Positions 8,848-19,150 of a stretch of 64,000 nt of DNA are shown here, piece after piece. Positions within the stretch are counted from its first letter, which is position 1. Each line of letters starts with the position of its first letter. The notes beneath the pieces are model-generated. The model worked only from the letters and a program-made list of their open reading frames with translations, was not told the DNA's origin and ran no database searches. The DNA comes from Anagrus nilaparvatae (Eukaryota; Arthropoda; Insecta; Hymenoptera; Mymaridae). The position numbers and the translations under genes were made by a program. The stretch spans positions 1 through 64,000 of the forward strand of contig JAKSXM010000038.1 of assembly GCA_022575985.1 (NCBI GenBank). Reading direction: 5' to 3'.

Positions 8848-11003
8848 GCTCTATATTGAGTAGCTACTGGGCAGGTACAGTTGGTATACCTGACACCTAG
8901 TTTGCCACAGAGCAAGCAAATATCCCGTTTATTTAACTGTGGACATTGCAGAGTTCTGTGGTTTGTGTCTTGGCACATGACGCAATGAGCAGGGAATCGC
9001 GGCTTATTGAATTTTGGTCGTCGCGTATTATTTTGTGAATTTTGTGAATTATTCACATTATTATTGTTATTTTGCGATCTTGAGAATTGCATGCTTGGAA
9101 TTGAACCTTGATTCCATTGAGGCATCATTTGTGCGAAATAACTTGGGTCCGCAAACGTGTGAGGAAACCATGGGTAGGGCGAAGGAGCCATAGGCTGCAT
9201 TACTGGCTGAGCTTGCCGAGGAGGCTGTGATCTAGGCTGCTGCTGTTGACCCACGCGCTGTTGCTGTGTCTGGCGCTGCTGCTGCGATCCTTGTTGCTGC
9301 CTCAACTGTGGCTGTTGATTGTTGTCCCCAGAGGTAGTTAATGCTGCCAGCTCTTCCGTTTTTACTTGTTTACCGCGCCCTTTGGGCTTGCGTTTCCCTT
9401 TGGCTGGTGTATTTTCTGTTGCATCGCCCGCGCCGGTTTCAGGCACGTTTACTGAAGCGTTTACTGTTTCTGTAACAGCCGCTATTTTAGCTTTCACGCT
9501 TTTGTCGTCATAAGCTAAATCTGGTACCTTCGAGTTCTTTTTGTCTTTTGGGGCTGAATATTTATTTCTTACTTCAGCCAATTTTTCGTGTTTTTGACCT
9601 AAGTCCAATAATTTATTGAAGCTTGTGATAGTGTTGGTTAGCCGATAAGCTTCTAGGCTTCGTTGGTATTCTGGATGAAGTACCCTGAGAGCCATTTCCA
9701 CCAACTTTTTCTCACTAGGGCGTTGTGACAATTTATCAGCTATTGCCCTGAAAGCGCATAGAAATGTGGCTATATTCTCGCCCTTGCCTTGCGTTCGAGT
9801 TCGAAGCTCTTCAAGGTAATCCTCGTCCTCCATATACGGAACGAAACGATTACGGAAGGCCGTCTCGAAATCATCCCAGGTATCGAGGCTATCTCTATCT
9901 GTTCTGTACCATAATATGGCGTGCTCTTCAAACATCGACGTTAGGCCGTATTTCATTTGTATGAAAGAGAGTCCTGAAGTCTCGTAGCAATCCTTAAGTT
10001 TAAATAAAAATTCTTCGGCTTTTTTGGTATCACCGTTAAACTTCAGGTTCCACATTTTGAGTACCTTCCCGGCTTCTGTACGCTTAGATAGGCTTAAATT
10101 GAAGGACTTCTTAGTACTGGACATAACTTCAATTTCAGATTCTTCGGAATTTTCTACGCCCGAATTCATAAAAATATTTTTCTCAGTCTTTTTCGTCTTA
10201 TTAGTTTTTGACTTAAGGCTGCCGTCTATACTCTTGCTATTTTTCTTTTTATTTTCTTTCTGCTTGAGATTATTATATTTTTCAATTTCTAATCTTTGTT
10301 GTTCTATGAATTCTTGTTCTTTTTGCAGTTTTTCGTTTTCTGCTTTTGTATGTTCCCTTTCTCGGGAGCTTTTGCTGGAAATTGACGCATGTGATCTCAG
10401 CGAGCCCGCTGAGCTGCCCCGTTGGCTTATGGTTCTCTCTTTACGGAGTTCTTCCATAACCTCTTTTGCCAGCGCTACCTCCTTTCGTAAAGCTTCTCTT
10501 TGTTTTTTTAAAAGGGCTAATTCTTTTTGAGCAGCTGTTTGGGATTTTGGTAAAGAAATTTCTGAGCTGCTGTACGCGTTTTCTTCTGAATCAGCTAAGT
10601 CAGCGTCGTCAAGGTCGTTCTTTGCGTTTTGAACGCGCTGCTTATTCTGTGCGTTTTTGGCTTGATTTTGTTCATTTTCAGATCCACTTGAGCTTTTAGC
10701 TGTTGGGACCCGAGCTAAAACATTGCTGTGCGGATGAAAACCGAACGGGTAATTATCCCATTGTGGGCTCCCTTGAGCACCTAGAGGAGTTCTCAACCAT
10801 TGTTGCGTATTATTTCTTGGCTGGCCGCGCCGCTGTTCATAATTATTACGCGTGCTAGATTTCGCGAACCTAGTAATTGGCAGCGACGTGCGATTTTGCG
10901 TTTTATCGCTCGGTCGTGACTCAGTCAAATTATTATTGTGATTAGCTGGAATTTCCTGGCTATTGTTATTATTATTCTTTTGCCTTAGGTAACCAGTGCT
11001 CAT
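8799..11003 (-). CDS. gag: Gypsy gag, capsid and nucleocapsid part
   Basis: This encodes about 734 aa from the ATG at 11001-11003; the frame is open upstream to the stop at 11106-11108. The N-terminal third is low-complexity with a strong coiled-coil-like Lys/Glu/Gln region. A retrotransposon Gag capsid domain follows around residues 315-480 (landmarks KMWNLKFNGD, ILWYRTDRDS and RFVPYMEDEDY). A Gln-rich segment comes next, then two knuckles, CVMCQDTNHRTLQC and CLLCGKLGVRYTNC; the second lacks the usual His. It ends just after the frameshift signal. It forms the particle shell and binds element RNA. The in-frame TAA upstream separates it from a SAP-like N-terminal ORF. Confidence 0.9.
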   Translation of the reverse strand: MSTGYLRQKNNNNNSQEIPANHNNNLTESRPSDKTQNRTSLPITRFAKSSTRNNYEQRRGQPRNNTQQWLRTPLGAQGSPQWDNYPFGFHPHSNVLARVPTAKSSSGSENEQNQAKNAQNKQRVQNAKNDLDDADLADSEENAYSSSEISLPKSQTAAQKELALLKKQREALRKEVALAKEVMEELRKERTISQRGSSAGSLRSHASISSKSSREREHTKAENEKLQKEQEFIEQQRLEIEKYNNLKQKENKKKNSKSIDGSLKSKTNKTKKTEKNIFMNSGVENSEESEIEVMSSTKKSFNLSLSKRTEAGKVLKMWNLKFNGDTKKAEEFLFKLKDCYETSGLSFIQMKYGLTSMFEEHAILWYRTDRDSLDTWDDFETAFRNRFVPYMEDEDYLEELRTRTQGKGENIATFLCAFRAIADKLSQRPSEKKLVEMALRVLHPEYQRSLEAYRLTNTITSFNKLLDLGQKHEKLAEVRNKYSAPKDKKNSKVPDLAYDDKSVKAKIAAVTETVNASVNVPETGAGDATENTPAKGKRKPKGRGKQVKTEELAALTTSGDNNQQPQLRQQQGSQQQRQTQQQRVGQQQQPRSQPPRQAQPVMQPMAPSPYPWFPHTFADPSYFAQMMPQWNQGSIPSMQFSRSQNNNNNVNNSQNSQNNTRRPKFNKPRFPAHCVMCQDTNHRTLQCPQLNKRDICLLCGKLGVRYTNCTCPVATQYRAGNAQLETGLAPTTSS
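8801..8847 (-). promoter_or_regulatory. Predicted -1 ribosomal frameshift signal at the gag-pol overlap
   Basis: In the gag frame the minus strand reads GCG GGA AAC, giving the canonical slippery heptamer G GGA AAC (plus 8841-8847). After a 4-base spacer an 8-bp perfect stem forms between AGCTGGAG (plus 8829-8836) and CTCCAGCT (plus 8801-8808), with a 20-base loop. Gag terminates at 8799-8801, and pol continues in the -1 frame with no stop. Heptamer, spacing, stem and overlap all agree with programmed -1 frameshifting. GGGAAAC is a known slippery site in RNA viruses. Confidence 0.85.
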
Positions 11004-11105
11004 CACGGGATCGCAGCTGGCTGTCGTTGTCGTAAGTGGGTTGCTTACATTAACGTCCGCGGCCGCCGCTGAAGACGTAAGAGCTACTTGGCTAACATTC
11101 GAATT

Positions 11106-11579
11106 TTAGGCTAAAACTTGTACATAAGTTGGTCGTGTTTGTGAATTTTGGGCCGTTGTGATAACTGGCGCGCTATAAGCTGGATTCTTAAGTCTGACGT
11201 TATTTAATTCAGAAACATGTCTATTGACTTCGCTGTTCAACGTCGAACTCCTGACTTGCTCATCCATTGATGGCATATCTAAGGCGTGTTGCAGAGTCGG
11301 TGGCAAGAAATCGTTTGGCCTTTTGTCTTCACTATGGCTCCAGTTGTACGGGGCTCTTTCGTCCATTATTTTAATTTGATATCGGAAAAGCCTGTCTTTT
11401 ATTGTGTCCATACTACCGCTATATGACAGCCCATATTCATCTAACTTTTTAATTACGTCTATGAATTCCATATCATCTATGGTATTCAATAATGTTTGTA
11501 CTGAAGGCCTTTGTTCATAAGTTTGCCTTCTTCTTGACATACGGACCGGCTGTACTTGATTATTACGTTTTTTATTCAT
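11106..11579 (-). CDS. Gypsy gag N-terminal ORF with SAP-like motif
   Basis: This 157-aa ORF starts at the ATG 11577-11579, close behind the leader. It is in the same frame as the main gag and separated from it only by the TAA at 11106-11108. A basic N-terminus is followed near residues 28-70 by a helix-turn-helix pattern of SAP type (FIDVIKKLDEYGLSYSGSMD, then IKDRLFRY); SAP motifs usually bind DNA. It could be a separate small protein, a gag split by a nonsense mutation, or the first part of a readthrough product. Codon use and context match gag, so I favour a formerly continuous gag or suppressible stop. Confidence 0.7.
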   Translation of the reverse strand: MNKKRNNQVQPVRMSRRRQTYEQRPSVQTLLNTIDDMEFIDVIKKLDEYGLSYSGSMDTIKDRLFRYQIKIMDERAPYNWSHSEDKRPNDFLPPTLQHALDMPSMDEQVRSSTLNSEVNRHVSELNNVRLKNPAYSAPVITTAQNSQTRPTYVQVLA

Positions 11580-13435
11580 TTTGACTACTCAAAAAAAAAA
11601 ATAAAAATCCAAAGAAAGCAAAAAAATTATTTTATTTTAGGGTTCCTAAAATGCTCGCCCTTCCCTTAGAGAAAAAGTGACAGTAAAATAAATGGATTGA
11701 ATTTAAAATTAAAAAAGAAATTTTAATAATAAAAAAAATAATACGAAGCAGGTCAAAATATTTTTTTTTATATTTTTCCCGCTGACTTCGCGTAGGGATA
11801 ATCTTCTGCATAAATTACTGTCTTTTTCTTATTGAAAACGCGGCGCAAGGGACTTATTTTCCTAAAAAAAAATATTTTCTTGAGAATTTTAAAGTCTTGA
11901 GTGATCTTGAAAATTTTATGAGTCTTGAGTAATCTTGAATAAAAAAAAATTTTATAATTCTTGTGTAGCTATAATAATAAAAAAAAATGCCTTGAGAAAT
12001 TTATACGTCCTGATAAAAAAAAATCTTGACTTATTCTTGAATAGTCTTGAATAAAATTCTTTTGATATACTCTTGATTATAAAGGGTTGATTTTACTTTA
12101 ATCGGTATATGAATGTTTATTATGGCGTGGAAATTCCTTGGCAAAAGGAATTTACCGTATTAAGCGAGAATTTGTCAGTTTGTAGGCACAAAGCTTGGGA
12201 TAAAGCTTTGAGGCTGTATATTAAATACTGGTATAATAGGAATAAGGATTGGAAATAAATTGGAGAGCATATATATAAAATTATTGTAAAAATAATAATA
12301 AATTTAAATAAATAGTTGTTTTATATGTGATAAATAATAAAAAAATAGAAATATTTGGTAATATTTTAAAAGAAAATAAATTTTTTTTATGCGTTTCGCA
12401 CAATTCAACTTTTTCGCCCTTGTAGAGGAAGGTACTATTTTCAAAACGCAAGAAAAAAAAGAAAATATTTTGTAACACGTTAAAACAAAGGCAATCTCTT
12501 AAGATTTTACAGAGATGTTAACAATATTGTTAATTAATTTATTTTACTTTTAATAATAACAAAAAAAAATTTTCGATTTATTTTCTTTTATGTTTAAAAA
12601 AAAATATTATATTTCCTGAAAATAATTCTCTCTCATACGGCATACAACATTCACTCTCGAATTTCGCTTGTGTATTATATAAATATTAATTTGGCGTTAT
12701 ACAAATTAATAATTTTTCTATTATTTAATTAATTTAATTAATTATAATTCATTAAAAGAAAATTTTTGTGTGCTATGTTCATGTAATTTTTTTTTTTTTA
12801 TTAAATCGGGTCTGGGTGCCGTAATAAAAAAGGAAATTTTTGAATTTATTTAATAAATTCTTTTTTTTTAAATCATAAAAAAAAATTTACAAAGATTAAA
12901 AAAAAATTTTATATAAAAAAAATTTTGTAAGAGAGTCAGAAAAAAAAACGTGCACGCGTGCACTCCTTCTTTTTCTTTTATATAAAGACCTCTGTAGTAT
13001 AGTCTGAGCAGAAAAAAAAAATGCGCTCACGTGTGAATTTCTTCTTCTTTTGCTGGCGCATGCGCTCTCTTATAGCATAAGAATTATATATCTCTGCATA
13101 TATAAAAAAAACTTTTTATAATTTTTATATTATTTTATGTGCAATACTGAATAATAATTATAAATTTTAATTATTCAATTAATCAGATATATTTTTACTT
13201 TTTATATACTAATTTTAATTAATATTTTTATAAGCTTCTATGCTAAAAAAAAAATAAATTTATTACGCATGCGCTAACAAAAATGTGGGAATGTCTGCAA
13301 AAAAAAATTTAAACATGGCCGTTATTTGCAAAAAAAAAAAATTTTATTTATTTGAAAAGAAAATTTTTATTACTTAATTTGTTTTTTTTTTTATAAAAAT
13401 TTATCATATTTTGCTCAAAACGTTGAGGCGCCACT
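11580..13435 (-). other. Gypsy 5' leader with probable primer-binding site
   Basis: This 1.86-kb AT-rich leader lies between the 5' LTR and the first ORF, with many A runs and no supported gene. Immediately inside the LTR the minus strand reads AGTGGCGCCTCAACG. TGGCGCC starts with the complement of the tRNA CCA end, as a primer-binding site should. I could not name the tRNA with confidence. Confidence 0.6.
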
Positions 13436-14500
13436 TATAACGTGGGTATTTGGGGTTAATTGAAATTATTTTAGCAGACGTTACTTTGGCGCGCGGGTGT
13501 TTGTTAATACATTTTTAAAGAGCGCCTTTTAACTGACACGCGCCGGTAACGTTATTATATAATAATGATAATACGGGTGATTGACCTCCTTACCTCTGTT
13601 ATTCAGCTAGCTCTAGCATGAGAATCACCTCCTCGGAAAGTAGGGGGAGTTCTAAATAAAAGGGTTAAAATTTAACATACATGAACGAGCACTAAAAATA
13701 TGAACTATGTAATTCAATTTATTATTAATTAAAATGATTTTTATTTATTTATAAATTATATAATATCAATAGCCCTTAGGCTTATATTTCAATAGAACTT
13801 CTTTTTATTACATGTATATATACTTATTTAAACTAATACCGTATCGCGCACACACACACAGAACCCCGGAGCACAATTTTAAATTTACCGTTCGGCGACC
13901 TTCTTGAAGCTATTTGTCTTGGAGTCGTCGACGGTGGCTGCAGGAGTAAAGATGTAGCGGCTTCTCGCAGAATAACTGTATTTGGCAGGTGGCACGATAT
14001 TACGTATAATAAAAAGCCTCTATACTCTTCGTGGCTGCTTTTTAGCTATTTTTCGTGCGACCGACGTCGGTTTATATTTTTGGAGCTCTTTACACTCGCG
14101 GTTTATTGAGTAGCTAGCGAGCACGGAACTTTTAAGTTTTATATATCTAGTCGACACTATTTTACTTAGAATCTCAACCGGAACTGTTTAATGTGACTTT
14201 TGGTCCAATTAATTACGAAAAACAATAACTTAATTAATTATTTAAATCCGGAGTCACGATTCTTTATACTACTCGTATGCGTGTGCACCTGTTGCTAGCT
14301 GCACGCATTCTGGTCTTCTTTTTTCTCTTCTCTTCTTCTTCCGGCGCAAGATAGTTGCGCCGTAAGAATCTTCTTTTTCTTAGCCGTCGTCTATTGTGTG
14401 TGTGTGTATGCGGCGGTTATTTTATACTTATGCACATATATATATATACATATTAATGTAATATATACATGTGCATTTGTAGCGAAAATGCTTCGTTACA
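13436..14500 (-). repeat. 5' LTR of the gypsy element
   Basis: This 1065-bp LTR is nearly identical to 2236-3303 and should carry the promoter and transcription start. The flanking base tetramer GAAA (14501-14504) matches 2232-2235. It contains a CA/GT microsatellite and an ATATAT tract near its minus-strand start. Confidence 0.95.
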
Positions 14501-14506
14501 GAAACT

Positions 14507-14536
14507 GCTTAACTTGCCAGGCTCCTAAATAACCAG
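14507..14536. repeat. Inner inverted-repeat segment, partner at 16383-16414
   Basis: CTTAACTTGCCAGGC and TAAATAACCA here are mirrored by TGGTTATTCAGG and GCCTGGCAAGTTAAG at 16383-16411. On the right side this block joins the outer palindrome arm directly. On the left it is separated from the arm by ~45 bp plus the gypsy insertion. It therefore belongs to the same palindrome. Confidence 0.7.
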
Positions 14537-14671
14537 TAAACGGCCTGAATGGAAATTGTATCAATAATTATCTTTTACAAGAAACTACAGTTTATTAGCC
14601 AATCAAATTTCTTGTTTTCAAATTTGAATTTTTTCTTAATAGATTATTTGGGATATAGCCTATATTTATTG

Positions 14672-15896
14672 TAAACATTAGACTATGTCTTATTTTTTAT
14701 TTTTCGATATTTTTTGGCTCCCCCAATTTTTTTCGAATATTTTGGTCATAAAAACAGCCCTGCATTCATTCCCAAGGGAATTCTGGGGCTAAAAACGCAA
14801 ATTTACATGTTGGCTCAATCTTATAAAACAGGGTTTTTCCGTAATTTTCAATAAAACGCTGCAACCTCAAAAATTAACCAAAAACTGGTTATTTTACTTT
14901 TTTTGGTGTAAGTGTCACCTTTCAAACGACGTAAACCGTGTATTTTTATCACTGATTCTCTCACCGCTAGTCAATTAACCAAATGGTAATTCTGGACTAA
15001 AAATGACCAATTTTTGAATTTTTTTAAATGGCTGTCAAAATTGAGCTTTATAGTTCTTAAAAATTTTCTACAAGCTTCAAATTTCCAAAAATTTTTTACT
15101 CACCGCTTTTTAATAAATTATTAACCAGAGATGATAATTTAAAGTCAAAGTCCCAATTTCAGGGTTTAAAAAAAAAAATCAATTTTTATCATTAAATTTT
15201 TATTATTAACTTTGAAAAGCGATATCTAAAAAACTATTTAAAGAAAAGAGACGAGTAAAAAATTTTTGAAAACTTGAAACTTGCAGAAAATTTTTATGAC
15301 CTAAAAAACTCAATTTCGTCAAAAATTACAATTTCGGCAGCAATTTAAACAATTTTAAAAATTGGGCCTTTTGGGTCAAAAATTACCAATAGGTTAATTG
15401 ACTATAGCGGTGAAAGAATCAGTGATAAAAATACACGGTTTACGTCGTTTGAAAGGTGACACTTACACCAAAAAAAGTATAACAAACAGGAGTGTTTTGG
15501 TTAATTTTTGAGGTTGCAGCGTTTTATAGAAAATTACTGAAAAACCCTGTTTTATAAGATTAAGCCAACATGTAAATTTGCGTTTTTAGCCCCAGAATTC
15601 CCTTAGGAATGAATGCAGGGCTGTTTTCATGATTTTAAACATATCAAAAAATGTTTTCTTGTAAAAATTAGCTTTTTAAAACGCTTTGTGGCCTCTGTAA
15701 AAATTTGTATAGCTAAACACTCAAAATTCCCTTGTTATTTAAATGGGAAACTTCAAGTGCTCGGCGGCACGGGCTAAAAAAATCGAAAATCGAAATCCTT
15801 GGAGCTGGGGGTTTTTTATAACCAAAATATTCGAAAAAAATGGGGGGAGCCAAAAATATCGAAAAATAAAAAATAAGACACAGTCTAGTAAACATC
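14672..15896. repeat. Large foldback element (long inverted repeat)
   Basis: The outer ends AGACTATGTCTTATTTTTTA (about 14680) and its complement (about 15866-15885) open a pair of arms of roughly 480-600 bp that meet near 15170. Conserved blocks in both arms include GGCTCCCCC, TAAAAACGCAAATTTACATG, AGGTTGCAGCGTTTTAT and CACGGTTTACGTCGTTTGAA. The arms hold no coding sequence. The 15713-15895 minus-strand open frame is a by-product of the palindrome. Confidence 0.85.
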
Positions 15897-16489
15897 TTTG
15901 ATATTTCTTTAATGAAGCTAATGGGAAATTATAATGAAATAGTCTAGACTAGCTATTTTTAATTTAGTGTAAAAAGAATTAAAATTTTATTTTTAAAATA
16001 TTAAATAAATTGGAAATGATTTAAAAATATTGTAATAATAAGTAAGAATATTTTAAAAAGTAAAAATCTTGTTTAAGAAAATGATTTTTCATTATAAAAC
16101 AATGTTTTTGAAATATGACTTTAAGGATTATAGTAGTAACAATATTCATTACCGTGATCTTCCTAAAAACTACCTATTTGTAGATCGACATTTTTTTTAA
16201 AAAGAGGATAATGAGTGAAAAAAGGAAATTAAACCCATTAACCAAAAAGTAGTTACTATGACCATTAACTAAAAAGTAGTTGCCCCCATAATAGCTCTAT
16301 CCCATCAATAATAAATATTTTGCATATAATCTATAAATAAAAACGATTTCTATTATTTTATTTTAATTTCCCACCGATAAAATGGTTATTCAGGGGCCTG
16401 GCAAGTTAAGCACAGCCTGTGAGCCCAGTATGAAAAAGCTGTGTAAGAAAAATTATCTGTTTACTTTAAACTTTTGCTGAAATAAAAAA

Positions 16490-17130
16490 CGGACAGTTTG
16501 TCTAGGGACAAAAGGGTGAAGTTTACTTCTTTCTATAACAATTTTTATAAAAGTAAAATTTAGAAATAAAAAGGTTAAAAACTCTGCAGTTGATTTATTT
16601 TAAATCACTACAAAATTTAACACCGAAATCATCCGAGCGTACTTATTTACGATCAACAATGCATATCTAATCTTTTCTTATTCTAATCTTTCCGAACACC
16701 AACAATTGTGCTCGGGGTCTGCCGGCGATGAAAGAATAGTATATTACGGTCCTAGGCCAGAAAAATAAAGAATGGCCCAAATCGCACGTAAATTACCTTC
16801 CGAGGCGAAGCCGAGGATGGTAAACTGCGATTTGGGTCATTCTTTGTTTATGGCCGAGGATTGTATAAAATTTTTCTGCGACTGTGGCGAGAAAATACGT
16901 CTTTGCCGGACGCGCAGCATCCACACCCGACAGCCCTCGATTACTTTCGGATTTACCGGCAAGTGGGGATAAGTCACTATTCTGACTTTCTAATCTCGTT
17001 ACGAGTTCATCATGACGATTTCGTCATGACGATTTTAACATGACGATTTTATCATGACGATATTTTAAATTTTAACTCCTCGTAGAAAAACAAAGGAGAT
17101 ATGTACCATGACAAGAAAGAAGTAAACTTC
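16490..17130. mobile_element. Small non-autonomous TIR element
   Basis: A perfect 17-bp inverted repeat, GAAGTTTACTTCTTTCT, lies at 16518-16534 with its complement at 17114-17130. The interior is GC-richer than its surroundings and contains a hairpin (ATGGCCCAAATCGCACGTAA near 16771, answered near 16818-16845) and a 14-bp tandem repeat. It encodes no transposase. The left boundary is uncertain because ~28 bp of extra sequence precedes the TIR. Confidence 0.65.
17012..17067. repeat. 14-bp tandem repeat, four units
   Basis: Four head-to-tail units of ATGACGATTTNNNC type start at 17012, 17026, 17040 and 17054. They lie inside the small TIR element. Confidence 0.85.
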
Positions 17131-17367
17131 AAAAATTTACTTAGCTTAGGCCATATAATTTCATCTCACAACATTTATGGCCCAAAAGTTATAATATAAG
17201 TGATTAACAAGACTTAACTTAGTTTTAATTATACTTTAATTTAGTAAATTTTTAAAAACATTACAAATTTAATAAGTATCAGTATTTTAAAATCTACTTT
17301 TACTTAAATTAAATTTTTACTTAGCTTAGGCCCTAAAATTTCATCTCACATTTATGGCCCGAAAGTT

Positions 17368-18109
17368 TAAGAATTAATAATAACACAAGATATCAAAGAT
17401 AATAGATTTAATTTTCTTTTAAAAATAATTAATAAAAAAGGAAAATAGTTAAGAAAAAATTTTTCAAAAAATTAATTATAAGATTCAAGAAAAACGATAC
17501 TTCTATCTAGATATTAGTACTTTTATAGAAAAAATGAGGTATTATCCAAATTAAAAAAAAAAATGTAACACAAAATCTTTTGGTGAAAAAATTTTGAAAA
17601 AAAAATTAGGCTAAAGATAATAAGAACAAATATTTCAAACAAAATAAGAGCTACAACATTTAGATAAATTGTGTTGCTTTTGTGTAGTTCATTGGAACCT
17701 GCAAAGAAATAATTCAATAAGTCAATAGGTTCTAATGAATAAATAGAACTTCACAAAAGCAACATAGTTAATTTAATTATCGAAGTTCTGGAACATTTGC
17801 TCTTATAATTATAGTTATTAACAATAATAGAAACGAGATGTTACTTAAAGATTTTTAACTTAAAGATTTCTGGATAAAATTGGAAACCTGAATATTATGA
17901 ATCATATAGTTTGTATCTTTTATTTTTTATAAGTAAATAGAACTAGGGAAAACAAACTTCAAGACTTCAGCATTTCAAGTTCCCAGTTTGATACAGAAAC
18001 TTAAACTAAAAATAATACCTTTGTTCGGTTATCGATAATAATTAAAATTACAATAAAAAAAGTTTCAGAGACAAAAAAAAACTGCAACATTAAGACTAAT
18101 TATGTTGCT
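17368..18109. repeat. Dispersed repeat copies, no gene
   Basis: Two repeats fill most of this stretch. Around 17468-17600 is a copy of a family also found near 36925, 37180, 39370 and 39488 (landmark ATATTAGTACTTTTATAGAA). From ~17640 to 17945 is a sequence repeated, in interrupted form, at 18085-18125 plus 19745-20135. It contains its own short inverted pair (GTTGCTTTTGTGTAGTTC / GAACTTCACAAAAGCAAC). Confidence 0.65.
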
Positions 18110-18121
18110 TCTGTGTAATTC

Positions 18122-18161
<40 letters not shown>

Positions 18162-18435
18162 GAGAAATATGTGAATCTTGCATCAGCCATGGAGTGTTTG
18201 CGGGCCTTAAAGACCCGCAAATTTCCATGGCCGCCCAGCTGTACAAAGTGTACAACTGAGAGACTACCGGCGAACGCCGGCTACGCCCCAGATTCTTACT
18301 GGATAAACACAATTTAAACCCCCCGCGCTTGTTTGTCCCAAACCGGAACTCCCTTTTCAGGTATAACTTCAGTTTTGGACGCGCAGCCTAGGCAGCTGGC
18401 CGCTGCCTTCCCCCCCTGCCTAGGGGCAGGAGAGC

Positions 18436-19150
18436 TCTCTACGATAGAAAGCCCTCCTCCTTCTTCTCCAACAAGGTAGTCCTTACGTACTCTGCTACTT
18501 TGTTCCAGTTTTCGGAACTCCGTAGCATTTCCAGGACCACCGTCTCTGGCCTCCAAATCGGGAAGGGCGGGCGCCCCTCCGAGTAGCGAACACATTCGAA
18601 GAATGTGTGCTCTACTGTATCATCCACGCCCGGACAGTGCAAGCACTCCTTTGTTGCCACCTTATGCCAATGCTTCAACATGACACGGAAGTACCCGTGT
18701 CCAGTTAAGAACTGGGTAAGGTAGAAATCCACCTCCCCATGCTGTCGTCCCATCCATGCCTGCAGGTCTAAGATCAGTCTGCGCGTCCATAGGGCATTTT
18801 TCTCTTGGTTCTTTTTCCATCGTTTCTTCCATGCTTTCATAGAGTTGAAGCGGGCGCGAGTGGAAGCCACTCCGCTCATCTACGCTCTCGTAGATGAATT
18901 TCCGCTCCAACGCTAGCAGGTCAATGGGTATCACCGAAGCAACAACCTGGGTCGCCTCTAGAGATACCGTGTGGTATCCGCAGGCGATCCTCACTGCCGC
19001 TTGCCTCTGTATTGACGATATTTTTCGTCTGTACTTGGCAGTTTCTGTGGTCTTCGCCCAGACTTCTGATCCGTAGAGCAGGACAGAGTTGACGACTGAC
19101 ATCAGGAGCCTTCGCTTCCCTGGTTTGGGTCCCCCAATGTTGGCCATGAG
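18436..19150 (-). pseudogene. LINE ORF2 C-terminal remnant
   Basis: The start, MANIGGPKPGKRRLLMSVVN, matches the end of the RT/thumb of R1-type LINEs. Later comes a CCHC-like motif, CLHCPGVDDTVEHTFFEC, typical of ORF2 C-termini in the R1/I/Jockey group. The two halves are in different frames, with a frame change near 18880-18900. The catalytic RT core is absent. It is not expected to make an active protein. Confidence 0.8.

Larger units (their letters stand above)
2236..14500 (-). mobile_element. Nearly intact Ty3/gypsy LTR retrotransposon
   Basis: The element runs on the minus strand, with 5' LTR 13436-14500 and 3' LTR 2236-3303. It is flanked by a 4-bp target duplication GAAA (2232-2235 and 14501-14504). 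The LTRs begin TGTAACG and end CGTTATA in element orientation. Internal order is leader, gag N-terminal ORF, gag main ORF, pol (protease, RT, RNase H, integrase) and a third zinc-knuckle ORF. The LTRs differ at only a few bases and in microsatellite length, so the insertion is young. It landed inside a pre-existing palindrome. One in-frame stop splits gag; pol looks intact and is joined to gag by a -1 frameshift signal. Confidence 0.95.
16412..17367. repeat. Right arm of the large palindrome
   Basis: This is the reverse complement of 1868-2197, interrupted at about 16490-17130 by a small TIR element. Flanks of the interruption (TTTTGCTGAAATAAAAA and AAAAATTTACTTAGC) are contiguous in the left arm, showing that the small element inserted after the palindrome formed. 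Confidence 0.75.

Noticed and set aside
9319..10699. Plus-strand open frames opposite gypsy gag (e.g. 10024-10530)
   Set aside because: They are antisense to a clear gag with domain matches. Their Ser/Leu/Phe-rich composition is what the antisense of a Lys/Glu-rich region gives.
17012..17067. CRISPR-like array
   Set aside because: The four 14-bp units are adjacent with no unique spacers, and the setting is eukaryotic.
18121..18312. 63-aa minus-strand frame ending in poly-Lys
   Set aside because: The Lys run is the translated poly(A) tail of the LINE; the frame lies in its 3' UTR.
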